Shown here: piece after piece, positions 45,180-52,941 of the stretch
Layout of the letters: each line of letters opens with the position of its first letter
Position numbering within the stretch: the stretch's first letter is position 1
From: Luteitalea sp.
GTDB lineage: Bacteria; Acidobacteriota; Vicinamibacteria; Vicinamibacterales; Vicinamibacteraceae
Length of the DNA stretch: 64,000 nucleotides
Direction: 5' to 3'
Assembly (NCBI GenBank): GCA_009377605.1
Contig: WHTT01000032.1
Coordinates: forward strand, 1-64,000
The notes under the pieces: generated by a model
What the model was told of the DNA's origin: nothing
Databases searched by the model: none
What the model saw: only the letters and a program-made list of their open reading frames with translations
Translations under genes and position numbers: made by a program

Positions 45180-45475
45180 TCAGGGTAGGGCGCGTTCGGC
45201 GAACGCGCCGCCGCGCGGCAGGGGCGCTGCGGCTCGCGTGTCCTCCCAATCCTCGCCGAAGTCCTCGAGATAGCCCTTGACGCGAAAATACCACCACCGC
45301 ATGCCGACCTCGCGTGCTTCGTCGTAGGCCTCGTCACCATCCCAGCCCTGCCGGGCGATGCGGTAGAGGCCGACGAAAGTGCCGGTGCGGTCGGCGCCGC
45401 GACGACAATGGACGAAGACAGGGTGATGGGCGGGATCGTCGACGATCTCGAAGAATGTCGCGACCGCTCTGCACG
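45180..45475 (-). pseudogene. Tyrosine/dual-specificity phosphatase, C-terminal half
   Basis: The fragment contains the complete catalytic loop of Cys-based phosphatases, VFVHCRRGADRTG, preceded by [11 protein letters not shown] and followed by LYRIARQGWDGDEAYDEARE and WWYFRVKGYLEDFGEDW. The N-terminal half, including the usual general-acid loop region and any signal peptide, is missing: upstream of about 45475 the sequence no longer resembles the family and belongs to the leader of the divergent prepilin gene. Without a start codon near the junction it is probably not expressed as an enzyme. Confidence 0.75.
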
Positions 45476-45582
45476 ACGAGCCGACCGACCGAGCTGGAGC
45501 TGAGCTGTTCGGCTTCTGTCTTTTCGTCGTTGTGGATAGCAGAGCTGACACCGCTGAGCTTTCTCTCGTGATTGGAGGAATC

Positions 45583-46647
45583 ATGACGACCGACAGTGCA
45601 TCGCAGCCATTCGCCGTAGCCGAGCGGGCTTCTCTGCGCGTTCGCCGCTGCCAGCACGGCTTCACCTTGATAGAGCTGCTGGTGGTGATAGCGATCATTG
45701 CGATCCTCATCGGGTTGCTCCTGCCGGCGGTGCAGAAGGTCCGAGAGGCCGCCAACCGCGCTCAGTGCCACGACAATCTGACCCAGCTCGGTGTCGCCCT
45801 GCACACGTATGCCGAACGCAATGGCGGCTTTCCCGAAAGCTTGGAGGCAATCCTCGCCGCTGGGGGGATCCCTGAGCCGGCGAAGGATGGCTTCAAACTC
45901 GTGGCCTCGGTAATCGCTCCCGAGCGAATCACACTGCTCGCGGAGCCCTTGCCCGGGGTGACCGGATCGGAGACCGGTGTGCTCGACGTGGCGCTGGGAG
46001 AGAGGGGACCGACGATGCGCGTCTTCTTCTACGCTACGCCAAACGCCAGCGAGGGGAGGATGCGCATGTTCAACGCGGCGCTGCGCCACGGATCGGAGGC
46101 GTTTAGTTGCCTGATGGGCCTCCTACCTTTCATCGAGCAAGACAACGCGCGCCACTCCATCCTCAGCTTCCTGGCGGCGCCAAGCCCTGACGTCGGGGCG
46201 GCCCTGCGCAACCTGGCTGCCGACGATGGGACGTTCACCTTGGCCAGCTTCCAGCGCGGGGCCCCTTCCTTGATCGCGGACGGTTCGGTTCGTCCCGCCT
46301 TCGATGCCTTCGCCCGGGATGTCGCCGCTGCGATGCACGTGGGCGCTTACAACGAAGACTGGTTGCGACTTCCGGGCGTGCCCCTGCCGGAGCCGGAGGC
46401 TATTGCGCCGGCGATGTTCAACTTGACGGACCTCGCCAGCCTGAGCCGGGAGTATGTCTCCGACCGCAAGCTGCGATTGGAGCTCCTCCGGCTCCTTCAG
46501 CAGGCCGAGCGCGCCGAACGATACGGGAGCGCGCGACAGAGACAGCAGGCGCTTGACACGTTCACCGCACTGCTGCAAAAGGTCAGGGGCCGCACCTTGC
46601 CTGCCGTTCACGCGGATGTGCTGCTGCAGACCGCCGGGAGTCTCTGA
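45583..46647 (+). CDS. Prepilin-like protein with type IV N-methylation signal
   Basis: About 354 residues. The leader ends in RCQHG and is followed by [20 protein letters not shown], the prepilin peptidase cleavage site plus the hydrophobic assembly helix with Glu at +5, then [20 protein letters not shown]. This is typical of type II secretion/type IV pseudopilins and DUF1559-like proteins. The rest is a large exported domain with no recognised fold ([39 protein letters not shown]). ATG 45583 has a perfect GGAGG site. No pilus assembly genes are adjacent, so it depends on a system elsewhere in the genome. Confidence 0.82.
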   Translation: MTTDSASQPFAVAERASLRVRRCQHGFTLIELLVVIAIIAILIGLLLPAVQKVREAANRAQCHDNLTQLGVALHTYAERNGGFPESLEAILAAGGIPEPAKDGFKLVASVIAPERITLLAEPLPGVTGSETGVLDVALGERGPTMRVFFYATPNASEGRMRMFNAALRHGSEAFSCLMGLLPFIEQDNARHSILSFLAAPSPDVGAALRNLAADDGTFTLASFQRGAPSLIADGSVRPAFDAFARDVAAAMHVGAYNEDWLRLPGVPLPEPEAIAPAMFNLTDLASLSREYVSDRKLRLELLRLLQQAERAERYGSARQRQQALDTFTALLQKVRGRTLPAVHADVLLQTAGSL

Positions 46648-46672
46648 AGATCACCACGGACGCCGCTGGCCG

Positions 46673-46711
46673 AGCGATCAGCATGGGGAGAAGTTTCCCG
46701 TGCTGATCGCT
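46673..46711. terminator. Strong hairpin between convergent genes
   Basis: Arms at 46673-46687 and 46697-46711 pair over 15 bases with a single G-U wobble (core CGATCAGCATGGG against CCCGTGCTGATCG) around a 9-base loop. It lies 25 bp after the prepilin-like gene and faces the convergent methyltransferase gene, so it could terminate either transcript. It lacks a clear U-tract on the plus strand. Confidence 0.6.
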
Positions 46712-46828
46712 ATCGCCCCACAGCTTCGCGGTGCGGGCACAGCGGCTACGTGCGCGCAGGTGCGGATCCGGGGACGTTGTCGACCGATTGGGCGTTGCTC
46801 GCCTCTTGCAGCCCCTTCATTCGGAAGA

Positions 46829-47632
46829 TCATCCGCGTCGTCCCACGGCGTAGAGAACATCAGCGCGGCTGAGAGCTTCTGGATTGTCCGCTTCCTCGCG
46901 GGCCAGCGCGGCCAGATACATGCTCTCGAGTGAACGCTGTTCCTCGTCGCTCAGGCGCCGAACGTCGGCGTGCGCTGGCGATCCAAAGTTCGACTCCCAC
47001 GCCAGCGACAGGTCTTGTGCCGTGAGCTCGACGGCCTCACCCACTATATCGACGACCTCGAAGCCAACGGCTTCGAGGACACTTCGACAGGCCGACGCCG
47101 AGCCGATCGGCTCGCTCGGATCGTGCAGTGAGATCCCAAAAGACGCGGCACAATCGCGGAAGATGCGCCCTGCGACGGGCGATCCGGCCCGCATTGTTGA
47201 GAATGCCACGCGCCCGCCCTTCTTCAGCAATCGGTGCCACTCTCGAAGTGCGTCGATAACCGGCATGTAGAGGAGGCCTGCTGCGCAGGTGATGACGTCG
47301 ACGGTCTCGGGCTGGTGCTGCGGTAAGCATGTGGCGTCGGCCTCGATCAACTCGATGTTCGCGAGGCCGGAGTCTCGCACTGCCGCCCTTGCTTCTCGAA
47401 GCATGCCAGGGGAGATGTCGACACCCCGCACATGACCTTCTCTACCCACGGCGTGGGCTGCCGCCAATGCCACAAATCCCGTCCCCGTGCCGGCGTCTAG
47501 CACGTGGTCGCCGGGGCGAAGCCGACACAATGCGACCAGACGCTCTGCGCAGCGTCGATGCCACTCATTTTGGGCATACGTACCAGCGCGTGCGTTGAAC
47601 GAATCCGCGACCTTCCGTATCTCCGGTTGCAT
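46829..47632 (-). CDS. SAM-dependent methyltransferase (class I, type 11)
   Basis: A 267-residue cytoplasmic enzyme. Motif I is VLDAGTGTGF at residues 44-53, followed by VDISPGMLREARAAV (motif II acidic residue), a motif with EADATCLPQ, and LKKGGRVAFSTM (post motif). The fold matches UbiE/Methyltransf_11 proteins; the C-terminal region (EAVGFEVVDIVGEAVELTAQ) fits small-molecule substrates. ATG 47632 is the natural start because the sequence upstream in frame is not conserved-looking. It is divergent from the copper-type ATPase gene. Substrate unknown; the N-terminal YAQNEWHRRCAERLV is typical of quinone or secondary-metabolite methyltransferases. Confidence 0.85.
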   Translation of the reverse strand: MQPEIRKVADSFNARAGTYAQNEWHRRCAERLVALCRLRPGDHVLDAGTGTGFVALAAAHAVGREGHVRGVDISPGMLREARAAVRDSGLANIELIEADATCLPQHQPETVDVITCAAGLLYMPVIDALREWHRLLKKGGRVAFSTMRAGSPVAGRIFRDCAASFGISLHDPSEPIGSASACRSVLEAVGFEVVDIVGEAVELTAQDLSLAWESNFGSPAHADVRRLSDEEQRSLESMYLAALAREEADNPEALSRADVLYAVGRRG

Positions 47633-47719
47633 TGGTCTCGCCGTTCCTGAAACGCAAGATAGCGCAAGCTCGCCGGTGAAGAAGTTCCTGCGGCGGTTTA
47701 TATCGTCACACGCTCGTTC

Positions 47720-49714
47720 ATGGGCCCGGTCTCGTTCCATGGCATGCGTTCCCAGCATGCCGGGCACACCGTGGAGATGTTTCGTGATCGGTTCTGGCTG
47801 ACGCTGGCGCTGACCATCCCCACGCTGATCTGGAGCCACGAGTTGCAAGCGTGGCTCGGGTACACGGCTCCGGTCTTTCCTGGCTCGGCGTACATTCCAC
47901 CATTGTTCGGCACCGCCGTGTATGTGTACGGCGGGCGCGTCTTCCTCCAGGGCGCCTTCGAAGAGCTGCGGCGCCGGCTGCCAGGCATGATGATCCTGAT
48001 CGGGCTGGCGATCACCGTGGCCTTTGTCTTCAGCGTCGCCGTCACGCTGGGCTATCGAGGAATGGCGCTGTGGTGGGAGTTGTCGACGCTCGTCACCATC
48101 ATGCTCCTGGGGCACTGGATTGAGATGCGGTCGATCTTCCAGGCGCAAGGGGCGCTCAAGGAGCTGGCACGGCTACTGCCGAACACCGCGGTACGCGTCA
48201 AAGGCGACACCACGGACGAAGTCGCGATTGCGGAGCTCCGAGACGATGACGTCGTATTGATCCGGCCTGGCGCCAGCGTGCCGGCGGACGGCATCGTACA
48301 GTCGGGCACGAGCGACGTGGACGAAGCGATGATCACCGGTGAGTCCAGGCCCCTGCGCAAGGAGCCTGGGGCCAAGGTCATTGCCGGTACCGTGAACGCC
48401 ACCGGCTCACTGCGCGTCGTCGTCACAGGCACCGGCGATCGCACCGCGCTTGCCGGCATCATGCGGCTCGTCGAGCAGGCACAGGCATCGCGCTCGCGCG
48501 CGCAGGCGCTCGCCGATCGTGCGGCGTACTTCCTGACGCTGGTCGCGATTGGCGCGGGCACCCTCACGCTGATCCCGTGGACCGTCCTGGGCGCAGAGAA
48601 GGCCTGGGTCATCGAACGGGTGGTGACGGTGCTGGTCATTGCCTGTCCGCACGCGCTGGGGTTGGCGGTCCCGCTCGTGATCGCGATTTCCACGACGCTC
48701 GGTGCGCGTAGCGGGCTACTCGTCCGCGACCGGCGCGGCCTGGAAGAGGCTCGCACGCTGACGACCGTGATCTTCGATAAGACCGGCACGTTGACGCGCG
48801 GCGCGTTCCGTGTGGTGGACGTGGCGACGCAGGATGGCCTCGCGCCAGAGGAAGCCTTGCGATTAGCAGCGGCGCTGGAGCGCGATTCCGAGCACACGAT
48901 CGCCCAAGGCATCGTCAAGAGCGCCGAGGAGCAGGGGATTGCGGTCCCGACTGCCGAAGACTTCCAGGCGATTCCCGGGCACGGCGTGAAGGCGCGCGTC
49001 GACGGCCGGGAGCTGCACGTCGGCGGCCCGGCGTTGCTCCGGCGTCTCGACGCAGCACCGGAGGCGCGGCTGCGCGAGGCAGCAGATCGCGCGGCCGCGC
49101 GCGGGCAATCAGCCATCTATCTGCTCGAGGGCGCCCGGCCGCTGGCGGTCTTTGCCGTTGCGGACGCAATCCGTGAGGAATCATTCGAAGCCGTGCAGAA
49201 GCTCCACGCGAACGGAATCGCTGTCGTAATGCTGACAGGCGATTCCAAGGCTGTGGCACAGGCCGTCGCCGACGAGCTCGGGATCGACAGAGTCTACGCA
49301 GAAGTGCTGCCTGATCAGAAGGCGGCGACGGTCGAGGAGCTGCAACGCCAAGGGAAGCGTGTCGCCATGGTCGGTGACGGGGTGAACGACGCACCTGCCC
49401 TGCTCACGGCAGATGTGGGCATCGCGATTGGTGCGGGTACGGACGTAGCAGTCGAAGCTGGCGACGTGGTACTCGTCCGGAACGATCCGCGTGATGTCGC
49501 GCGCATCATCGGGTTGAGCAAGGCGAGCTATCGCAAGATGGTGCAGAACCTCTGGTGGGCTGCCGGGTACAACGTGGTCGCGATCCCGCGGGCGGCTGGC
49601 GTGCTTGCGGGCCAAGGGTTCGTGCTACATCCGGCCGCTGGCGCCGTCCTGATGTCGGCGAGCACGGTGATCGTCGCGCTCAATGCGCAGTTGCTGCGGC
49701 GGGCGGTGCTGTGA
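47720..49714 (+). CDS. CopB-type heavy-metal P1B ATPase
   Basis: Up to 664 residues of an inner-membrane cation pump. The membrane metal site is ACPHALGLAVP, a CPH motif at 309-311 that marks the CopB class (P1B-3). Other motifs are MITGESRP (actuator), the phosphorylation site FDKTGTLTRG with Asp353, GHGVKARV in the nucleotide domain, and GDGVNDAPALL. The N-terminus is short and has SQHAGHT instead of a CxxC heavy-metal domain. ATG 47720 is used; ATG 47744 is possible and would begin just before the histidines. It probably exports copper or a related metal. No copper chaperone or CueR/CsoR-type regulator is adjacent. Confidence 0.9.
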   Translation: MGPVSFHGMRSQHAGHTVEMFRDRFWLTLALTIPTLIWSHELQAWLGYTAPVFPGSAYIPPLFGTAVYVYGGRVFLQGAFEELRRRLPGMMILIGLAITVAFVFSVAVTLGYRGMALWWELSTLVTIMLLGHWIEMRSIFQAQGALKELARLLPNTAVRVKGDTTDEVAIAELRDDDVVLIRPGASVPADGIVQSGTSDVDEAMITGESRPLRKEPGAKVIAGTVNATGSLRVVVTGTGDRTALAGIMRLVEQAQASRSRAQALADRAAYFLTLVAIGAGTLTLIPWTVLGAEKAWVIERVVTVLVIACPHALGLAVPLVIAISTTLGARSGLLVRDRRGLEEARTLTTVIFDKTGTLTRGAFRVVDVATQDGLAPEEALRLAAALERDSEHTIAQGIVKSAEEQGIAVPTAEDFQAIPGHGVKARVDGRELHVGGPALLRRLDAAPEARLREAADRAAARGQSAIYLLEGARPLAVFAVADAIREESFEAVQKLHANGIAVVMLTGDSKAVAQAVADELGIDRVYAEVLPDQKAATVEELQRQGKRVAMVGDGVNDAPALLTADVGIAIGAGTDVAVEAGDVVLVRNDPRDVARIIGLSKASYRKMVQNLWWAAGYNVVAIPRAAGVLAGQGFVLHPAAGAVLMSASTVIVALNAQLLRRAVL

Positions 49715-49744
49715 CCGGACCGCGCCATGAGGGCCGCATGGTGG

Positions 49745-50854
49745 CTATCGTGGTTCGTCGTCACTCAATGGTGTATGCCGTACTGCGCGTTCCACCATCC
49801 GCCGAACCTGGTTGTTCATCTGCAATGGCACCAGCGCTACGCCGGGGTGCAGCGTTCTGTAGACGCGGAAGATCTCATCAGCGAAAGCTGGTCCGATGGC
49901 ATCAATACCCGTGAAGTCGAATAGAACTTCCTTGAATTTAGATAGCCGACCAAGCACGCGCTTCGCCTGCGATCGAGATACGAGTGGTCCCGATGCCTGC
50001 TCGGCCAGTTTAATGACGACACGTGTCCGGCTAAACGCGTAATCGTCCTGTGGCACCGCGTAATAGTCGAAGACCTCCTGAAGTGTCTGTTTCGAGGTCG
50101 GTGCTATTTGCATGGATACGGACGTTCCCTTCATCGGATCGTGCCGATCCTCGATAAGCCAGTCCTCCTGGTCCCTCCGATGGGTCAAGAACAGCTCACC
50201 TGAGAGAATCGAGAACTTGTCAAAGACTCGTGACGTGAAGAATACGCCCTCGCCTGTGTGATGGAGCTCATCCGTCGTCAGCTTGCCCTTCGACAGCTCA
50301 AAAACCGCTTCACGCTGATGCTCGAGATTCAGTTCTTCTTGGATCTTCCGAAAGATCCCAATTCCGATGTCGCGGACCTGAATCTCGACGGAATCGGGGC
50401 TCTTCTTCAAAGTGAGGAGCATCCGCGGCGATTCAGAATGGTCAACAACATTGTTGACGATTTCTGTGAATCCGTAATGGCAGATATCGAGGACATTCTT
50501 GCGGAGACCCGACAGAAACGGTTCGGCAAACTCCTGCCAGATCTGATGTTCCTCGGTTTGCTTGGAGACAGGAAAGGCGGCGTGCTTCTCAAACGCCAAC
50601 AACTCATATCGTATGTTTCTAGTTCGACCTTCCCGCTTGAGAACACCCTTTCCAACAAGCTGCTTTAGGTGGTAATGCGCAGCCTGTCGGCTGATACCGA
50701 ACCGCTCCGACACCACCCGCCCAATATCGACTGGATGAGCCTGGACTTCTTGAATGATGAACGCGCGAATCGCATCTCGTTCGCCTCGTCTCGACACCTC
50801 CCTATTGTCAAATGGACGGCCAGTATTGTCAAATAATATTACATTGTTTGTCAA
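49745..50854 (-). CDS. Winged-helix, GHKL ATPase and STAS-like (DUF4325) regulator
   Basis: Up to 369 residues in three parts. An N-terminal winged helix (VVSERFGISRQAAHYHLKQL, VGKGVLKREGRTRNIRYELL) is followed by an HSP90-like ATPase with the N-box YGFTEIVNNVVDHS, the G1 box VRDIGIGIF and the G2 segment HHTGEGVFFTSRVFD. The C-terminal domain (SRSQAKRVLGRLSKFKEVLF, DFTGIDAIGPAFADEIFRVY) is STAS-like. This joins DNA binding, an anti-sigma-type kinase fold and its antagonist fold in one chain. There is no phospho-histidine domain. The start is unclear: TTG 50854 or GTG 50797; three direct repeats fall between them. Base composition is visibly AT-richer than neighbours, suggesting transfer. Targets are unknown. 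Confidence 0.82.
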   Translation of the reverse strand: MTNNVILFDNTGRPFDNREVSRRGERDAIRAFIIQEVQAHPVDIGRVVSERFGISRQAAHYHLKQLVGKGVLKREGRTRNIRYELLAFEKHAAFPVSKQTEEHQIWQEFAEPFLSGLRKNVLDICHYGFTEIVNNVVDHSESPRMLLTLKKSPDSVEIQVRDIGIGIFRKIQEELNLEHQREAVFELSKGKLTTDELHHTGEGVFFTSRVFDKFSILSGELFLTHRRDQEDWLIEDRHDPMKGTSVSMQIAPTSKQTLQEVFDYYAVPQDDYAFSRTRVVIKLAEQASGPLVSRSQAKRVLGRLSKFKEVLFDFTGIDAIGPAFADEIFRVYRTLHPGVALVPLQMNNQVRRMVERAVRHTPLSDDEPR

Positions 50855-50856
50855 AT
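50804..50856 (-). promoter_or_regulatory. Three phased direct repeats, putative operator of the HTH-ATPase-STAS gene
   Basis: ATTGTCAAAT at 50804-50813 and 50825-50834, and TTTGTCAAAT at 50847-50856 (plus-strand reading; ATTTGACAAT towards the gene). Steps are 21 and 22 bp, two helical turns. Each copy contains TTGACA on the minus strand, so they could also act as -35 elements. They overlap the extreme 5' end of the longest reading frame. Confidence 0.65.
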
Positions 50857-50901
50857 AACTGATGCGCTACCTGATCTGTAGGCTTCGGCCGCTCACAGCG
50901 C

Positions 50902-52941
50902 TCAACTACCGCTCTTCTCGACCCAGATCGGACTCGACCACGCCATCTCATTGCTTGGATATGCCCAGGCTCCTCTGGAGAACTCATCCACCTGAAAGAC
51001 TCTAACGTAGTAGAAGCTGTCTTCGGTGAAGTCGTCGTCGATGTGCTCGAACGAGCCCGTTTCGGAATCCGGTTCGTGCTGCCAAATAGTTCGATAGCCG
51101 CGACTGTCGTGCTTCACGATCTCCACGGTCTGGATCTTGTTGGTGCCCGCCACCCTGACAACGATTTGGGGGGGCTGATCGGTGGCGTATTCCTCGCCCA
51201 TATGGTGGCCGTCCGCGGTGACGCTGAGCAAGATGCGCACGCCGGAGGTGGCATAGGTGCGCCGGGCATCGAGGGCTTCCCAGATCGCCTCGCGTGTGTT
51301 GGACGATGTGAGCACGCCAACCAAGCCACCCGCCTGCTGAGTGGACGTCGTGTAGTTGTTGGCGCCGGGATGACCGATGTGATTATCGGAGGAGCCAATC
51401 ACCCCGATGCGGTGTCCTCGATGCCAGGCGTATTGGTACGACCAGGGATTGTCGACGCCTTCCTCGAAGCGCTGTGGCTCGTCTCCCGGCTGTAGGAGGA
51501 AGCGGTTGTTCCACAACGAATAGATCTCGCCCACGCGGCGATACTTGTTGCTGACCTGGCTCCAGATCCTGTGGTCTGGTTGTGCCCACATCACGTGGGG
51601 AATCATGATGACCGGTTTGCCTTGCTCGTCGAAGGCGGCCCAGATGTCGCGTTGCGTCGGATAGTCGCGCTGGTTGAACGCTTTACCACCCCGCTCGGGA
51701 TAGACGATCACGTGATGACCCTCCGAGGGCGCGGCGGTCCACTCGTAGGCGAAGAACGTCGTGAAGCGGCCGGGAACGTTGAATGAATCGGTGATCTGCT
51801 GGCTGCGCTCCCAGACCTGATCGGTGAACGCCGGGGCGTCGTGCTCGGCGGAGGACCCGAAATCGAGGCGAATGACATCGCGGAGGTAGGCGTAGGCGGC
51901 TTCCGCCGACGTGAAGTGACCACGATGATCTCCACCGGCCCCGGTGGTGGTGAATCCTTCGTGGTTGGTGCCGCTCCCGGTGTGGAAGTGGCTCTCGCCG
52001 AAGTAACGCCGCAGCCGCGGCAGCGCGTCGGAGACCTCCGAGTAGTTGCTGCGGCCATGCAGCTCGCCGGCGGTGACGTCGATGCGCTGAAATCCCAACG
52101 TCCCGTACTTGACGTTCTCGAAGACGTGCACGCCCGCGTCGGCTTCGGTAAAGGTATAAGGGCGGGGAAGCTCGATCCGAGGATCGGTGCTCGTGAGCGT
52201 GACGATGCCCCGGTAGCCGGTGGCGCGATTGCCAAACTGGTCCAGCAGGACGACGGCGAGATCGAACTCGGTATCGCGTTGCAGTTCCGCGGGCGCGACG
52301 GCGAAGAGCGTGCGAGCGGTCTGAGGAGCGATATCGACGGTCGGAAGCTCGGAGATCGATTGCCAGGGCTCCTGAGCGTTGCCTCTCCATTCCACTCGGA
52401 CGGCAAGATCCCACGTGAGACTTTGAACGATGCCGACGTAGTCGATCTCGATGCTCTCCCCACCATCGAGCGAGGCGTCCATGACAATGCACTCGATGAT
52501 GCCACCTGTCGCGCCACCAAGGGTGATGACGATCTTCGCGCCGTTCGACGCACGAGCCCGCACATACCCGCGTCCTTCTGGCGTGTTGGTTTGAGGCTGG
52601 TCCCAGTAAGACGGCGCGGTTTCGAGATACGCGACCGGCAGCTCGATCCGCACTCCACCACCCGCCACAATAGGCTGCTCCCCAACACTGAGCTCGAAGT
52701 GGACCTGCTGATGACTGCCCGCAAGCGCGCGCCGTGGATGAACGGTCATCCGTGGCTCCACGCCGGTGTCTCGCGCCTGGCCGCTGACCGAGGTGGTAGG
52801 CAAGATGCGCCACCCCCACAGCAACGGTGATAGGCCGAGCCACGCCATGAACGATCGCCGCGATGGTATCCAAGCTGTGTTCCGCTCGCTGGGTGAGCTC
52901 ACCGTCCCTACGATGCGAGAGAGGAAGCGCATGCTATTCAA
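50902..52941 (-). CDS. DUF3604 metallohydrolase-like protein, Tat-exported
   Basis: A 679-residue protein. The N-terminus has a twin-arginine signal (SRRSFMAWLGLSPLLWG). An immunoglobulin-like region is followed by the DUF3604 domain with PHP-like metal-ligand motifs: GESHFHTGSG, GSSAEHDAPAFTD, VIMIPHVMWAQPDH and GVIGSSDNHIGHPG. DUF3604 proteins are exported and often sit with sulfatases in glycan-use loci; their reaction is not established. The start overlaps the stop of the DUF6259 gene by 8 bases, so it is the last gene of the four-gene operon beginning with the receptor at 60296. Confidence 0.87.
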   Translation of the reverse strand: MNSMRFLSRIVGTVSSPSERNTAWIPSRRSFMAWLGLSPLLWGWRILPTTSVSGQARDTGVEPRMTVHPRRALAGSHQQVHFELSVGEQPIVAGGGVRIELPVAYLETAPSYWDQPQTNTPEGRGYVRARASNGAKIVITLGGATGGIIECIVMDASLDGGESIEIDYVGIVQSLTWDLAVRVEWRGNAQEPWQSISELPTVDIAPQTARTLFAVAPAELQRDTEFDLAVVLLDQFGNRATGYRGIVTLTSTDPRIELPRPYTFTEADAGVHVFENVKYGTLGFQRIDVTAGELHGRSNYSEVSDALPRLRRYFGESHFHTGSGTNHEGFTTTGAGGDHRGHFTSAEAAYAYLRDVIRLDFGSSAEHDAPAFTDQVWERSQQITDSFNVPGRFTTFFAYEWTAAPSEGHHVIVYPERGGKAFNQRDYPTQRDIWAAFDEQGKPVIMIPHVMWAQPDHRIWSQVSNKYRRVGEIYSLWNNRFLLQPGDEPQRFEEGVDNPWSYQYAWHRGHRIGVIGSSDNHIGHPGANNYTTSTQQAGGLVGVLTSSNTREAIWEALDARRTYATSGVRILLSVTADGHHMGEEYATDQPPQIVVRVAGTNKIQTVEIVKHDSRGYRTIWQHEPDSETGSFEHIDDDFTEDSFYYVRVFQVDEFSRGAWAYPSNEMAWSSPIWVEKSGS

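Noticed and set aside
48052-49116. A 354-codon minus-strand frame opposite the P-type ATPase
   Set aside because: Ser/Arg-rich shadow of a gene with every P-type ATPase motif in place.
50804-50856. The three TTGACA-containing repeats as three alternative promoters
   Set aside because: No consistent -10 box follows each copy at the right distance; the regular 21-22 bp spacing fits protein binding better. Not excluded for one copy.
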